From assembly GCF_000715075.1 (NCBI RefSeq), contig NC_134096.1:66717026-66781025 (forward strand): a stretch of DNA of 64,000 bases, in the 5' to 3' direction. Position numbers and translations under genes: made by a program. The DNA comes from Nicotiana tabacum (lineage: Eukaryota; Streptophyta; Magnoliopsida; Solanales; Solanaceae). Numbering within the stretch: position 1 is the stretch's first letter; every line of letters starts with the position of its first letter. The notes under the pieces are model-generated. The model saw only the letters and a list, made by a program, of their open reading frames with translations, was not told where the DNA came from and did no database searches. Below, piece by piece: positions 23,773 through 34,558 of the stretch.

Positions 23773-24449
23773 TAGACAAAGAATATAATTTTCATAAGTA
23801 CTTCATGCTTTGAGTCCTAAACTACCCGGACTTTAGCATTAATAGTAGCTACGCACGGACTCTCGTCACCTCGTGCGTACGTAGCCCCCCGCAATTTGCA
23901 ATAATTATGGGGTAATTTCCCCCTCACAAGATTAGACAAGAGACTTACCTCGTCTTGCTCCAATTTAATCCACTAGTAGGCCTTTTCCTCGATTATCCAA
24001 CTTCGATTAGCTCGAATCTAACCAAAAATAATTTGATACAATCACTAAAATTTATAGGAATCAATTCTATAAGAAAATGCTATATTTTCAATAAAAATTC
24101 CGAAATTAATTAAATATTCGTCAGTGGGGCCCACATCTCAGAATCAGGCGAAAGTTATGAAATCCGACAACCCAATCAATTACGAGTCCAACCATACCAG
24201 TTTCACTCAGATCCGACTCCGAATCGATACCGAAATCTCAAAACTTCGTTTCTATGAAATTTCTAAAATTTTCCAAATTTCAATCTCAAAACACTAATTA
24301 AATGGTGAAAACAATGATATATTTGTGTATATAGACCAAATCCGAGTTGGAATCACTTACCCCAAATGTCTTTCCTTGAAAATCTGCCAAACGTCGCCTC
24401 TGCTCAAGCTCAAGTTTGTCAAAAATGGCAAATGGGTCGAATGCCTCTG

Positions 24450-24457
24450 TTTTTATA
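24450..24457 (-). promoter_or_regulatory. TATA box of the LARD LTR (right, 5' copy)
   Basis: The minus strand reads TATAAAAA. This is the copy that would drive the element. U3 would be about 1.18 kb (25635 to here) and the R-U5 part about 1.85 kb. Confidence 0.65.
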
Positions 24458-24474
24458 ACTTACAGATCTGCCCA

Positions 24475-24727
24475 GTTCGATCTCGGGAGCTCGATCTCGT
24501 GGGATCGATCTCGAGAGCTCGATCATGGGAGCTCGATCTTGGGAGCTCGATCATGGGAGCTCGATCTTGGGAGCTCGATCTCGGGAGCTCGATTTTGGGA
24601 GCTCGATCATGGGAGCTCGATCTTGGGAGCTCGATCATGGGAGCTCGATCTTGGGAGCTCGATCATGGGAGCTTGATCTTGGGAGCTCGATCATGGGAGC
24701 TCGATCTTGGGAGCTCGATCTTGGGCT
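24475..24727. repeat. 15 bp minisatellite B (GGGAGCTCGATCATG), right LTR
   Basis: About 16 tandem 15 bp units, as in the left LTR but with a different order of TTG and ATG variants. The array has therefore been shuffled since insertion. It lies just upstream of the TATA box. Confidence 0.95.
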
Positions 24728-25860
24728 CGATCACAGCCCAGAATTTCCAGCAGAAGACAAAAATTGCAGCAGCTGTTTAAGTCCAATTTTTGATCCGTTA
24801 ACCATCCAAAACTCACCCGAGGCCCTCGGGACCTCAACCAAATATACCAACAAGTCCTAAATCGTCATAAAAACTTAGTCGAACCTCTAAATCACATCAA
24901 ACAACGCTAAAACCATGAATCATACCCCAATTCAAGCTTAATGAAACTAAGAATTTTCAACTTCTACATTCGATGTCGAAACCTATCAAATCAACTCCGA
25001 TTGACCTCAAATTTTGCACACAAGTCATAAATGGCATAACAGAGCTATGAAAATTTTCGGAACTATATTCCGACTCTGGTATCAAAAGTCAACTCCCCGG
25101 TCAAACTTCCAAACTTAAATTCTTGTTTTAGCCATTTCAAGCCTAATTTCACTACGGACTTCCAAATAAAATTCCGATCACGCTCCTAAGTCCAAAATCA
25201 CCATACAGAGCTGTTGGAATCATCAAAATTCTATTTGAACTTAAATTATTTTTTATGAACTTAAATTATTTGAACTTCGACATTCGGTCACTATTTGAAC
25301 TTAAATTATTTTTTATTAAATGAAATTTTCATATCTCAGGCTAGGAACCTCGGAATTTGTATTCGGGCATATGTCCAAGTCCCAAATCACGATACAGACC
25401 TACCGAAACTGAGAAAACACTGATCCGAGTCTGGTTTTGCTCAAAATATTGACCAAAGTCAAACTTGGCCTTTTAAAGCTAACTTAAGAAACCAAGTGTT
25501 CCAATTTCAACCCAAACACTTCCAAATCCCGAACCGACCATCCTCACAAGTCATAAATCATTTAAAGCACATACGAGAAGTTTTATTTAGGGGAACAGGG
25601 TTCTAAAAGTCAAAACAACAGGTTGGGTCGTTACACCCTCCATTCCAGCGGTCCCCCCCTTTTTTTAGAGCAAAAATATCTCATTGGAGCCCACCCGTCC
25701 CACAAAAAGTGTATCTTCTCCGTATTGTAGCAAGCTAACACTGGATCTAAGTGGTTATCGCGTTGTGGATTGCTCGTTTCGATCCCCAAATTATCAAATC
25801 TCACCTTTCAAAAAATTTTAAATCGAGGTATTCCGCCTTACTTTTTTGTAAAATTAATGT

Positions 25861-26188
25861 ATAAAAAATACATATTAGTTATTTTTGACTGTGGTCTATG
25901 TTTTTTCGTGATTTGTTTGTGATTTAATTAATTTGGTATTTTTTATCCGGATTAGATTATTTATGTGCTAAATGTTTTTTAAAATAGATAAATTATTATT
26001 TTATGAATAATTAATGTTATTAGTTGTTATAAAAAATATTTATTAGTTGTTTTTACTGTGGTCTATGTTTTTTCATGATTCTTTTGTGATTTAATTAATT
26101 TGTTATTTTTTATCCGGATTCGATTATTTATGTGCTTAAAAATTAGTAAAATAGATAAATTATTCTTTTATGAATAATTAATGTTATT
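25861..26188. repeat. Direct duplication, ~167 bp period
   Basis: Two adjacent diverged copies share GTGGTCTATGTTTTTTC, TTTTTTATCCGGATT and TGAATAATTAATGTTAT in the same order. The copies start near 25861 and 26029. Confidence 0.85.
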
Positions 26189-26659
26189 TGGATTTTATTG
26201 TTGTACGTATATTAATATGTGACTTTATTATTGTTTAGTGCCCTTTTGTGTTATGTAGTGCCCGTAATTGTAATGTAGTGCCCTTTAGCTTAGTAAAACT
26301 GATAATAAATTTTAGCTAATGGTAGTTGACTTTGTTCATGGTCTTTTTGAGTAGTGTTACTTTAGTGGGAAAATGTTGGAAACTAACATATGAAATACTA
26401 ATATAGAAAGTTTATCAACCTAAGTATATTTGTAGTTATTGAAATTAATCATTTAATTATCTGTTAACCTCAAAAATATCTGAAAAAAGATGATAGTTCA
26501 AACACAAACTCTCTCAAATTTTAGTCAACAAATGTAATAAAATAACATAAAAAATAACAATATTTGTCAAACTAAGTATTTTTATATGAATACTTATTAA
26601 TTATATCATGTATAGTTATAAAAATTAATTATTTAATTCTATTATACCCTAAAATAGCC

Positions 26660-26830
26660 GAGTAAGAAATAAATATATAAAATAATAAACTAACATATAA
26701 AATAAGAAATAAACATGTAAAATAATAAACTAACATATAAAATAAGAAACAAACATATAAAATAATAAACTAACATATAGAATAATAAACTAACATATAA
26801 AATAATGTAATAAACTAACATATAAAACAA
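26660..26830. repeat. A/T-rich minisatellite (AATAAACTAACATATAAA)
   Basis: The core AATAAACTAACATATAAAATAA recurs about six to seven times with 20-40 bp spacing, 150-320 bp upstream of the PMD start codon. Confidence 0.85.
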
Positions 26831-26979
26831 TAATATAGAAAATGTATCAACCTAAGTAGTAATATATTAAAAATATCAATTAAATATTAATATAAAAGAT
26901 ATTGAAATATGTTTAAAGATGTTAATCAATCAAAAAGAAAAATACTTTAATTAATATTGTTCAATTTACACATATCGTC

Positions 26980-29703
26980 ATGGAGGTTCCCCCTGTGCAT
27001 CCCGGACTTGCATCTCGAGAGGTACTGTTGCTACACGGCAACCATAGGTCTTCATACATCTGGGATGGGCAGTGTCTAGCCCAGACACTCCGCCCCAGAC
27101 GTATAGACGATATGTGGGAGTTTATTAGGGACCACCCACTCCGTCCCCGTATAGTTAGACGCCTTCAGGATACGGGTTTCTACAGGATCATAGAGATCGA
27201 CTGGTTGCAATTCAACTGGGTTGATCACGGCTATGATAGAGCGGTGGCGACTGGAGACGCACATGTTTCATCTACCCATAAGGGAGGCTACCATCACGCT
27301 TGAGGACGTGGAGGTTCTTTTCAGGCTGCCTGTCGATAGATTACTTATAGCTTACCCGCTTGCTCTTAGAGACTATAGGGGAGTGCATTAGCTGCATATG
27401 TTGCATCGGCTCCCTGGTTTCTAGCCAGCGGAGCCGATTGCATTGAGTGGGGCCAGTCGATAGCAGCTGACACCCGTCTGGTAGCATCTGGCGGCGATGG
27501 ATGTGGAGATTACAGATGATTCACCGCTGGAGGATATCGACCGGCACACGAGATTGATGTTGCTGCTTATATTTGGTGGTGTACTATTTCCGAACACTTC
27601 GGGAAAGCTAGTCAGCTTGAGATTTTTACATCATCTGGAGCGGCTAGATGATTTACCTGGTTACAACTGGGGTGCAACTATTCTAGGTTACCTGTATAGG
27701 CAGATGTGCAGGGCGTGCATGGACACCTAGAGAGACGTTCCCTGATTTTTACCGTTGCTGCAGGTGAAAACATAGTCAATTCTTTTCATGATTATAACAT
27801 ACATAGTAAAAAAATACCTTAAATGTTACGTCCACAATCTATATTAGGTTTGGGCCTGGGAGCGGTTCCTGCAGTTCCGGCCACCTCTACCACCGATCGC
27901 TCCGGATGCACCACCTCCACCGTTTCTCCCTTTAGCTTGGAGGTGGGTTGATAGGCCAGGCAATGGATGCGAGGTCGAGGCTCAACATCATCTCCCCTAT
28001 TGCAGGGATTTGTTGGATTTGCTTGAAGGCGCGCATGTACATATATACTTAAGTTTACTTGGCGTGGCTTTATATGTGTTGCGTTCACTCGCAATTCTTG
28101 TGTTTAATAAATAGTTCGTATGGAGGCCATACAACGACACACTCATAGCTAGTTTGCCCAATTGCTGCTCCCGCGGCCGAGCTATGTGGATCTCTTCCGT
28201 CCCACTGATATGTCTCGATATAGTCGAGCATCATGCCACCGAGCGAGTCCTTCGCCAGTTTGGTCGACCGCAGCTTCTACCTATTCCGCCCACTTGGGTT
28301 AGGACACATTACCAACGGGATGATCGTTGCAGGGTTGACGAAACATACTTGGCCTGGCTAGAGGCCCAAATTGATGTTTGGGACCAGAGGTATGACCTGA
28401 TTCCGCACCCCCTCCACCTGAGCGTATGGATGCCGAGCATGAGTATATGAGTTGGTATTGCAGCGTTGCTCGACTTCTCATCGGGAATCCCGTTCATCGC
28501 GCTGGTGGTCGGTACATTACATACGCCAGGAGGCATGAGGCACTAATATGTTATTTGTTATACTTACTTATAAATTTACGTTATCCTTCAGTAATTAATA
28601 TTTTACATGTTATGTAGGCTATTGGCTTACATCAGTTCTACCAGTTGGGACTGCAAATGCTGCAGCATACCGGCGAGGGAACGATAACTTTGAACGTGTT
28701 TGGCCGTCGGGTTACATATCTTGCTGTCGAGACATTGAGACGTGCCCGAGTTGATGAGTGCTTAGGATACGAGGCTGCTTATGTGCCGCCAGAGGAGTAC
28801 CATCATGGGCCACCAGTGGAGCCTGAACATGGTAGACGTGGCAGGCGTGGCCAGAGAGAAAATGGGTGTCCCATGAGGTCATGGTGGTCAGGGAGGACGG
28901 GGTCCCTAGCAAGGGGGAGTTGAGGCACCCGTAGAGGATATTAGAGATGATCAGCAGGGTGACCACCCTGAGCCACACGATGCTCATCATGACATGCGGT
29001 CATTCAGCCTTCAGCTGTTTCCAGGGACTTTGTAGGTGACCCTGTCAGCTCCATAATTGATCGCGGGCACAACCTTTATGCGATAGGAGTGGGATCAGTA
29101 TTTTCCTGATCCCCGAGAGCCATCGATAGTTGGTGATGATCGTCCGACACGATAGGTGCATAGTGGGCGACGACTGAGTTATGGCTCATCACCGAGGGAT
29201 GCTGGGGATCTATCACATACTCCATCTACTCTAGTGCACCTCGATGTTTTGACAGAGCCTTGCGGCGCTACTCAGGCGCAGGTTTGTTTGTTCTATTTGT
29301 TTTTATCTTATTGATTAGTGAGTAACATCTAAAGCGTATTTTTTTAAAGACATCATCATCGCCTATCACGGAGGCCACATTGTGCCATACTGACATGCCG
29401 GAGATGGATGATATTATTTAGGAGCCAGCTGAGACCATGGTATAACCATTAAATTGTTTTTGCTAACACGTACGTTAGTAATTTATATTTCATATAGTAA
29501 AATATCTTATTATTTTGTAGGTTACTACTGGCCCGAAGGCCGCTTCTACCGAGTCTGCCAGCCTTACCGATGATCGTGATGCAGCGCATCCTCCGATAAA
29601 GAGGTGACGTGATGAGGATGATCCTGATAGCGTAGCCGGGCAGGATGGGATGCGCCTCAGGCCAGCCAATGCTTTAAAGCATACATGTTGTGGGATACAT
29701 TGA
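26980..29703 (+). pseudogene. Plant mobile domain (PMD) protein gene, multi-exon, broken
   Basis: The product resembles the MAIL1-like / 'phosphatase 7 long form homolog' PMD family that is spread by transposons; its molecular role is not established. The ATG at 26980 starts a block with HPGLASREVLL, RIVRRLQDTGFYRI and, after a frameshift near 27265, a [14 protein letters not shown] motif. Stops follow near 27391 and 27423. Then come PNTSGKLVSLRFLHHLERLD and LGYLYRQMCRA (27497-27730). A donor at 27764 and acceptor at 27846 join LLQ to VWAWERFLQF. Further exons are about 27848-28036, 28115-28555 (CLDIVEHHATERVLRQFGRP, frameshift near 28410) and 28618-28920. A tail ends LKHTCCGIH before TGA at 29701. 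Several lesions make it a pseudogene. Confidence 0.88.
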
Positions 29704-29974
29704 CATTTATTATTATTTGTATATTTGATATTAAATATATAATAGCAACATTATTTATGTTTTACATAATTTGCGCATGTGTTTTTATTTCTCGGGTTAT
29801 TTATTAGTTTAACACTATAACACACACAAAAAAATGACAGCTTAACATAAAATTTAATTTTTTTACCAATTAAAGATAATATATGACACGTACAACATAA
29901 AAATAAAATACTACACTCAACGCATCAATGTGTTTGTTTAGTCACTATCGCCCATTATTCTGTGCTTCAACCAC
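29704..29974. other. Non-coding spacer between convergent PMD and GRF genes
   Basis: A/T-rich spacer of about 270 bp with no recognised motif. Confidence 0.5.
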
Positions 29975-30374
29975 TTAAAATTTCTCTTCCAACCTTTTTT
30001 TTTCTTCTTCGGCCTCTTTTAGTTTCTCCTGCAATGCCGCAAGTTGTTCTTGTAGTTTCACGATCTGGAGTTCGTATTCACCGGTGAGATTCCAAATGTT
30101 TTGCAAACATGATTTTTAGTATTTCTGATTAATGGGTTCATCATACCATTCATCAAAACCACATTGCTTTTCATCCTACCAATGAGAGAATAACACAAGA
30201 CTATTAATTAATATGTTATATAAAATGTATTAACAAACATTTCTTCCAAGAATAATAACTTACAACTTGCTTACACATCCAACGTCTATGCCCCAGATTG
30301 CAATTTGACCAATATGGCTTCAAAATCGCACGTTTGCCACAGTAATACCTTGGTACGTAATTGCGTTCAAACAT
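29975..30374 (-). pseudogene. Small two-exon GRF-type zinc-finger protein with coiled-coil tail
   Basis: Exon 1 (30374-30264) starts at ATG and encodes RYYCGKRAILKPYWSNC and then GHRRWMCKQ, a GRF-type zinc-finger pattern. The first Cys of the usual CxCG seems replaced by Tyr. A GTAAGT donor (30263) and a GGTAG acceptor (30176) define a short intron. Exon 2 (30175-29975) continues in frame with DEKQCGFDEWYDEPINQKY, then one TAA (30116-30118). It then continues in the same frame with NIWNLTGEYELQIVKLQEQL and a Glu/Lys/Leu heptad segment ending EEKF-stop at 29975. GRF fingers bind single-stranded nucleic acid in other proteins. It is convergent with the PMD gene. It is either a 56-residue truncated protein or a pseudogene of about 104 codons. 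Confidence 0.72.
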
Positions 30375-30484
30375 GTCGTAATGATCAAAAATAAAACATT
30401 AATGGAAAGTTTTTCTATTCATTGAGTTATGACGCAAATAATAACTAAAACGCGCGAGGTTTTTATAGGCAGCTAAGAGTGATT

Positions 30485-31035
30485 TTAGGTTACATAACGC
30501 ATATTGGTGAGGCGTTATGTTTTGCGTGATAATGATTCTTTCGAGTACATATGGGTCCAGTATTTCAGGTCAATGGCTTTTTCAGGCCGATAACTTTTTC
30601 AGGTCAACATGATAATACACATAGCGCATATTGGCGAGGCACTATGTTTCGCATGATAATGATTCTTTCGGGTACAAGTGGGTCCAGCGTTTCAGGTCAA
30701 CAACATTTTCAGGCCGATAAATGTTTCAGGTCGACATGATAATACATATAGCGCATAATGGTGAGGCGCTATGTTTCGCATGATAATGATTCTTTTAGGT
30801 ACAAGTGGGTCCAGCATTTCAAGTCAACAGCTTTTTCAGGCCAGCAGCTTTTTCAGGTCGACATGACAATACACATAGTGCATATTGGCGAGGCGCTATG
30901 TTTCGCGTGATAATGATTCTTTCGAGTACAAGTAGGTCTAGCATTTCAGGTCATCAGCTTTTTCAGGCCGACAAGTTTTTCAGGTTCACATGACAATACA
31001 CTTAACGCATATTGGTGATGCGCTACGTTTAATAT
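30485..31035. repeat. ~127 bp tandem repeats with CATAGCGC/GCGCTATG hairpin cores
   Basis: Five repeat starts are seen near 30493, 30620, 30747, 30873 and 31002. Each unit has a (C/T)ATAGCGCATATTGGCGAGG-like core followed by CGCTATGTTTCGC. The two arms CATAGCGC and GCGCTATG can pair around an 11-base loop. Units also share AATGATTCTTT(C/T)G(A/G)GTACA and two or three copies of TTTTTCAGG. The array lies between the divergent GRF gene and the ORF at 31258, so it could serve as a shared control region or as transposase-binding repeats (inference). Confidence 0.92.
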
Positions 31036-31257
31036 ACAAGTTCGTGCAGCTTAGTTCTTCTTAAGTTGAACCAAGAGATCAATATTCAAATACCATTTGA
31101 AGAACAATTACAACTTCCAATTCAGAAATGCCACTAACATTTAATAAGTGGTTTATGAAGAGGTGGTGAAAGCAGTTCAAAAGATCCACATGAAACACGT
31201 CATAACACAATCGATCCCTACCTTGAAAAAATATTCTAGGTTGCTATACTGATTTGG

Positions 31258-31926
31258 TTGATGACAAGTGGTATGGTGTTCTGCGTCCCTTGGAAAATAA
31301 GCTTATCAATATACACACTGATCTCAAAGTTGCATGGTACATTATTGAGGGCGAAGCACATTCTACAAAGCCTGAAGGCATGCGAATTTGGGGCGAAAAA
31401 CTACAATGGGTTCCCCTTTACTCAAAACGATGTGATTATGAAGTACTATGTCACTAGCATGGGGTTGTTGTACCACAAGGACTGTCCACAACCTTCCAAA
31501 CAAACAGATGAACCAGAAGTGATTCGACATTTGATGAAGGATATTCTTGAGATAGAAAAGGCACTAGCTGTTCATCATGCAATGTATGATCTTAACTACC
31601 TAGAAGGAACGGAGGATCAATACTGGGATTTATTAGAAAATGAAAAATTGCATAGAGACAATGATTATCCTGCTTTCCCAACATTTGTCGAGTGGGAGGG
31701 ACTACCTAAGTTTCTACCACAGACGTTGGACGTAGGAGTCCTATATTGTTGTAAAAATCAAGCAAGTGGTCTTATTGATGATAGCGATGAAATACGAGAA
31801 ATGTATGTCAACTGGGGCCTAGATTACGATGCCCTTGGTCCCGAAGGGTGCGTACAAGATGTTGACAAAGAAGATGAAGACAATGATAATGAAATAGTGC
31901 CAAACAGCGACGATAATGGCGAATGA
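31258..31926 (+). CDS. Unrecognised 222-residue acidic-tailed ORF in the MULE
   Basis: I do not recognise this protein. It is the longest uninterrupted ORF in the MULE region. Visible traits are FTQNDVIMKYYVTSMGLLYH, an Asp/Glu-rich middle (EIEKALAVHHAMYDLNYLE), FPTFVEWEGLPKFLPQTLDVG and a very acidic C-terminus (KEDEDNDNEIVPNSDDNGE). No signal peptide or membrane segment is evident. The start is uncertain: a second open frame from 31254 overlaps the first 200 bp (DKWYGVLRPLENKLINIHTDL) and might be the true N-terminal part joined by a lost frameshift or splice. It lies downstream of the 127 bp repeats and is convergent with the transposase. Confidence 0.5.
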   Translation: MMTSGMVFCVPWKISLSIYTLISKLHGTLLRAKHILQSLKACEFGAKNYNGFPFTQNDVIMKYYVTSMGLLYHKDCPQPSKQTDEPEVIRHLMKDILEIEKALAVHHAMYDLNYLEGTEDQYWDLLENEKLHRDNDYPAFPTFVEWEGLPKFLPQTLDVGVLYCCKNQASGLIDDSDEIREMYVNWGLDYDALGPEGCVQDVDKEDEDNDNEIVPNSDDNGE

Positions 31927-32098
31927 CAATTGTTTTTTTATTTTTTGGAGTGCATGTTAAATTGTTGTATTGAATCTTTAATGCTAAATATCAATTAGAT
32001 TTAACCCCATTGGAAACATAATTTTATTTCATATATTTTGCAACATGAACATTTACATAAATTTAGTACAACAAAATTACTCCAATAAAACACTACGT

Positions 32099-33298
32099 TT
32101 ATCCTTGATAGTTGGTCACATTAGATGAACTGCTACCTGGAGCTGAATTACCACCGCTTCCCAAACTAGCTGAAAGACATTTACGACGGTCGTGTCCTGT
32201 TTGGCAATGTATGCCACATTTACGCGCATAAATGGTATCACCAACATCCATTTGGTTCCGTATACGCGTTCTTTTTCGTACTTGCCGTTGACACACATAA
32301 TCCTTGTTACACACTATTTTAAATGGTTTCGGTGGCCAATAATTCTCAGCACCCACTGGCTACAGCTGTCCACTGTAGGTGTTTAAGTATGCAATAACAC
32401 TATATTCTTTATCAACGTACCTCGTTGTCGTGAAACCTGTATGTTGAATGCACGTCATGGCAAGTGATAGATTAACCATTTTCCACAGGAGCATAATCTT
32501 CTGGCTTCATTAACGGTGTGTGTATTATTCCCACGGTTGTGATGCAGGACAGTGCGAACTTCAAAAATATTTCGCTCGCTGCAATACTACAAAAATGAAT
32601 GTCATTGTGCTCGCTTCATATATTTCTCAAATCGTTTCATTGGTTGTGGCATAAATTTAACACCCATTTCCATCAATGATGATGCACCTCTAAATCTTTC
32701 AACAAACCTCTCCGCCATCAGCTTGAATGACATCTGCACCATGGCAGTTACAGGCAATCCATGTGCAGACTTCAATAACCCATTAAAAGACTTTGACACA
32801 TTTTTAATCAGAATTCCCATCTTCTACCACCATCTGCATGCAAAGTCCACTTGTTAAGCTCATGTCACATCAACCAACGATAGGCTTCTGGGTCTTCCTG
32901 CCTAATTAATTCCATCCGAATCCTGAATTTACACTCTTGGTGATCTGTTGCATCCATCCACATTAAATCATGTAAGTCCTTGTTCGGATAATCCCTCTGA
33001 AAGTTGGCCTTCAAGTGCCTAACACAGTAACGGTGGTAGGCATGCGGTTCCTGCCATGCACGCAAATTCTGTATAGAACTTAAATTACCGCCTTGCCGAT
33101 CAGATATTAGACAAATACCTAAATGCTATTTGACAACATGCTCCTTCAAGTGGTTCAAAAACAATGTCCACGTCTCTTGACTTTCATTGACACAAATAGC
33201 AAATGCTAGGGGAAATATACTTCCATTAGTATCTACAATAACGACGATCAACAACTTAATATCATACTTTTCATAGACATGAGTGACGTCTATGTTTA
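32099..33298 (-). pseudogene. MULE (Mutator-like) transposase, C-terminal half, broken
   Basis: The minus strand, from the LTR junction at 33298, encodes a DxTH motif (INIDVTHVYEKYDIK) and NGSIFPLAFAICVNESQETW. After a stop it continues LGICLISDRQGG (second acidic residue), AYHRYCVRHLKANFQ, then DEKFR-type helices with IRQEDPEAYRWLM. Next are FNGLLKSAHGLPVTAMVQMS and FRGASSLMEMGVKFMP. A SWIM zinc finger follows near 32480 (CSCGKWLIYH) but its last Cys-His pair is lost. A CCHC-like knuckle (CGIHCQTGHDRRKC) lies near the end at about 32190. Stops near 32615, 32870 and 33124 break it. The N-terminus is separated by the LTR insertion and is not in the window. Confidence 0.9.
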
Positions 33299-34558
33299 TG
33301 TCATGACCCCAGTTCACCCTCCTTAGGATGTCGTGATGGCACCTAGTCTCTAAAACTAGGTAAGCCTAACAAATTTACGGAATAACATAAAAATAAACAA
33401 AAATCGAATCTCAACTCATGAAATAAATATAAAACTGCAAATCGATAATTACAACTCCCAAAACCCGGTGGAAATAAGTCACAAGCTTTTAAGAGAAATA
33501 CTATGTATCTCTATACATCAGAGTCTAAAGAGAATAAGTAAAAACAACATAACAAGGATAGAGGGGGACTCCGAGGTCTGCGGACGCGAGCAGATGTACC
33601 TTGAAGTCTCCGCATACAGTCTAGCTCACTGATATCTAGTCTGGTAGGCGGTACCTGGATTTGCAAAAAATGATGTGCAGAAGTATAGCATGAGTAGACC
33701 ACAACGGTACCAAGTAAGTGCCAAGCCTAACCTCGGTAGAGTAGTGACGAGGTCAGGTCAGCACCCTACTAGTTTAAAATAAAAGTAAGGCAGAAAATAT
33801 AATAATATTTAGAAATGACTGAGATTTTAAACAACAAGAAGTTTTAGAAAGATAACAGCTCAACAATTAGAGGTAAACAACAGGGGCACTCCCGAAGTAC
33901 CGCCTCATAGTCCTAAATGTAAGTATGCAAGACAGGGGGGATCTCCCGAGTAGACGCCTCGTAGTCCCAAAGTAAATATGCAATACATGGGGATCTCCCG
34001 AGGAACTGCCTCGTAGTCCCAAATTAAATATGCAGTATAGAGGGATGTCCCGAGGAACTGCCTCGTAGTCCCAAAAAATATGCATTACAAGTGGATATCC
34101 CGAGGAATCACCTCGTAGTCCCAAAGTAAATATTTAGTACAGGGGGATCTCCCAAGGAACCGCCTAGTAGTCCCAAAGTAAATATGCATTACAGGGGGAT
34201 CTCCCGAGGAACTGCCTCGTTGTCCCAGAATAAATATATATTACAGGTGGATCTCCCGAGGAACCACCTCGTAGTCCCAAAGTAAATATGCAGTACAGGG
34301 GGATCTCCCGAGGAACCGCCTCGTAGTCCCAAAATAAATATGCAGCAGATAACCGAAGGAACAATAAATTTATGGCAAGAAAGCTTACAATTAAAGTTTT
34401 AATTTAAATCAAGGGAAGCAGGTAATTCAACTAAGCATGTTGCTCAAATTTACAAATAAGGGTTAAGGAACCTAGACATGTGATACTAGGCTAAACATGA
34501 TCACTACATATGCTAAGGTAACTTAATTAAGGAATTTAAAAGAAGATAACTCAACAAG
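33299..34558 (-). repeat. Tekay-like LTR, left portion, inserted in the MULE transposase
   Basis: It begins TGTCATGACCCC and continues with GGATGTCGTGATGGCACC(T)AGT, matching the start of the other Tekay-family LTRs here. It interrupts the transposase frame exactly at 33298/33299. The LTR is cut at 34558 by the Ogre-like element and resumes at 62866. Whether it is a solo LTR or belongs to a whole element cannot be seen, because its other end lies beyond 64000. Confidence 0.85.
33878..34345. repeat. ~58 bp minisatellite A in the Tekay-like LTR
   Basis: Eight copies of a unit containing GGGGGATCTCCCGAGGAAC and GCCTCGTAGTCCCAAAxTAAATATGCAxTACA. Within it GGGGATCTCCC is a short inverted repeat. 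The array takes the same place in this LTR as the 30 bp minisatellite in the Tekay element. Confidence 0.93.

Larger units (their letters stand above)
25636..26979. other. A/T-rich non-coding flank upstream of the PMD pseudogene
   Basis: This is the right flank of the LARD insertion and probably belongs to the MULE transposon. It contains a tRNA-like stretch (about 25735-25795), a 167 bp direct duplication (25861-26188) and an A/T-rich minisatellite (26660-26830). No coding domain was recognised. Confidence 0.5.
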
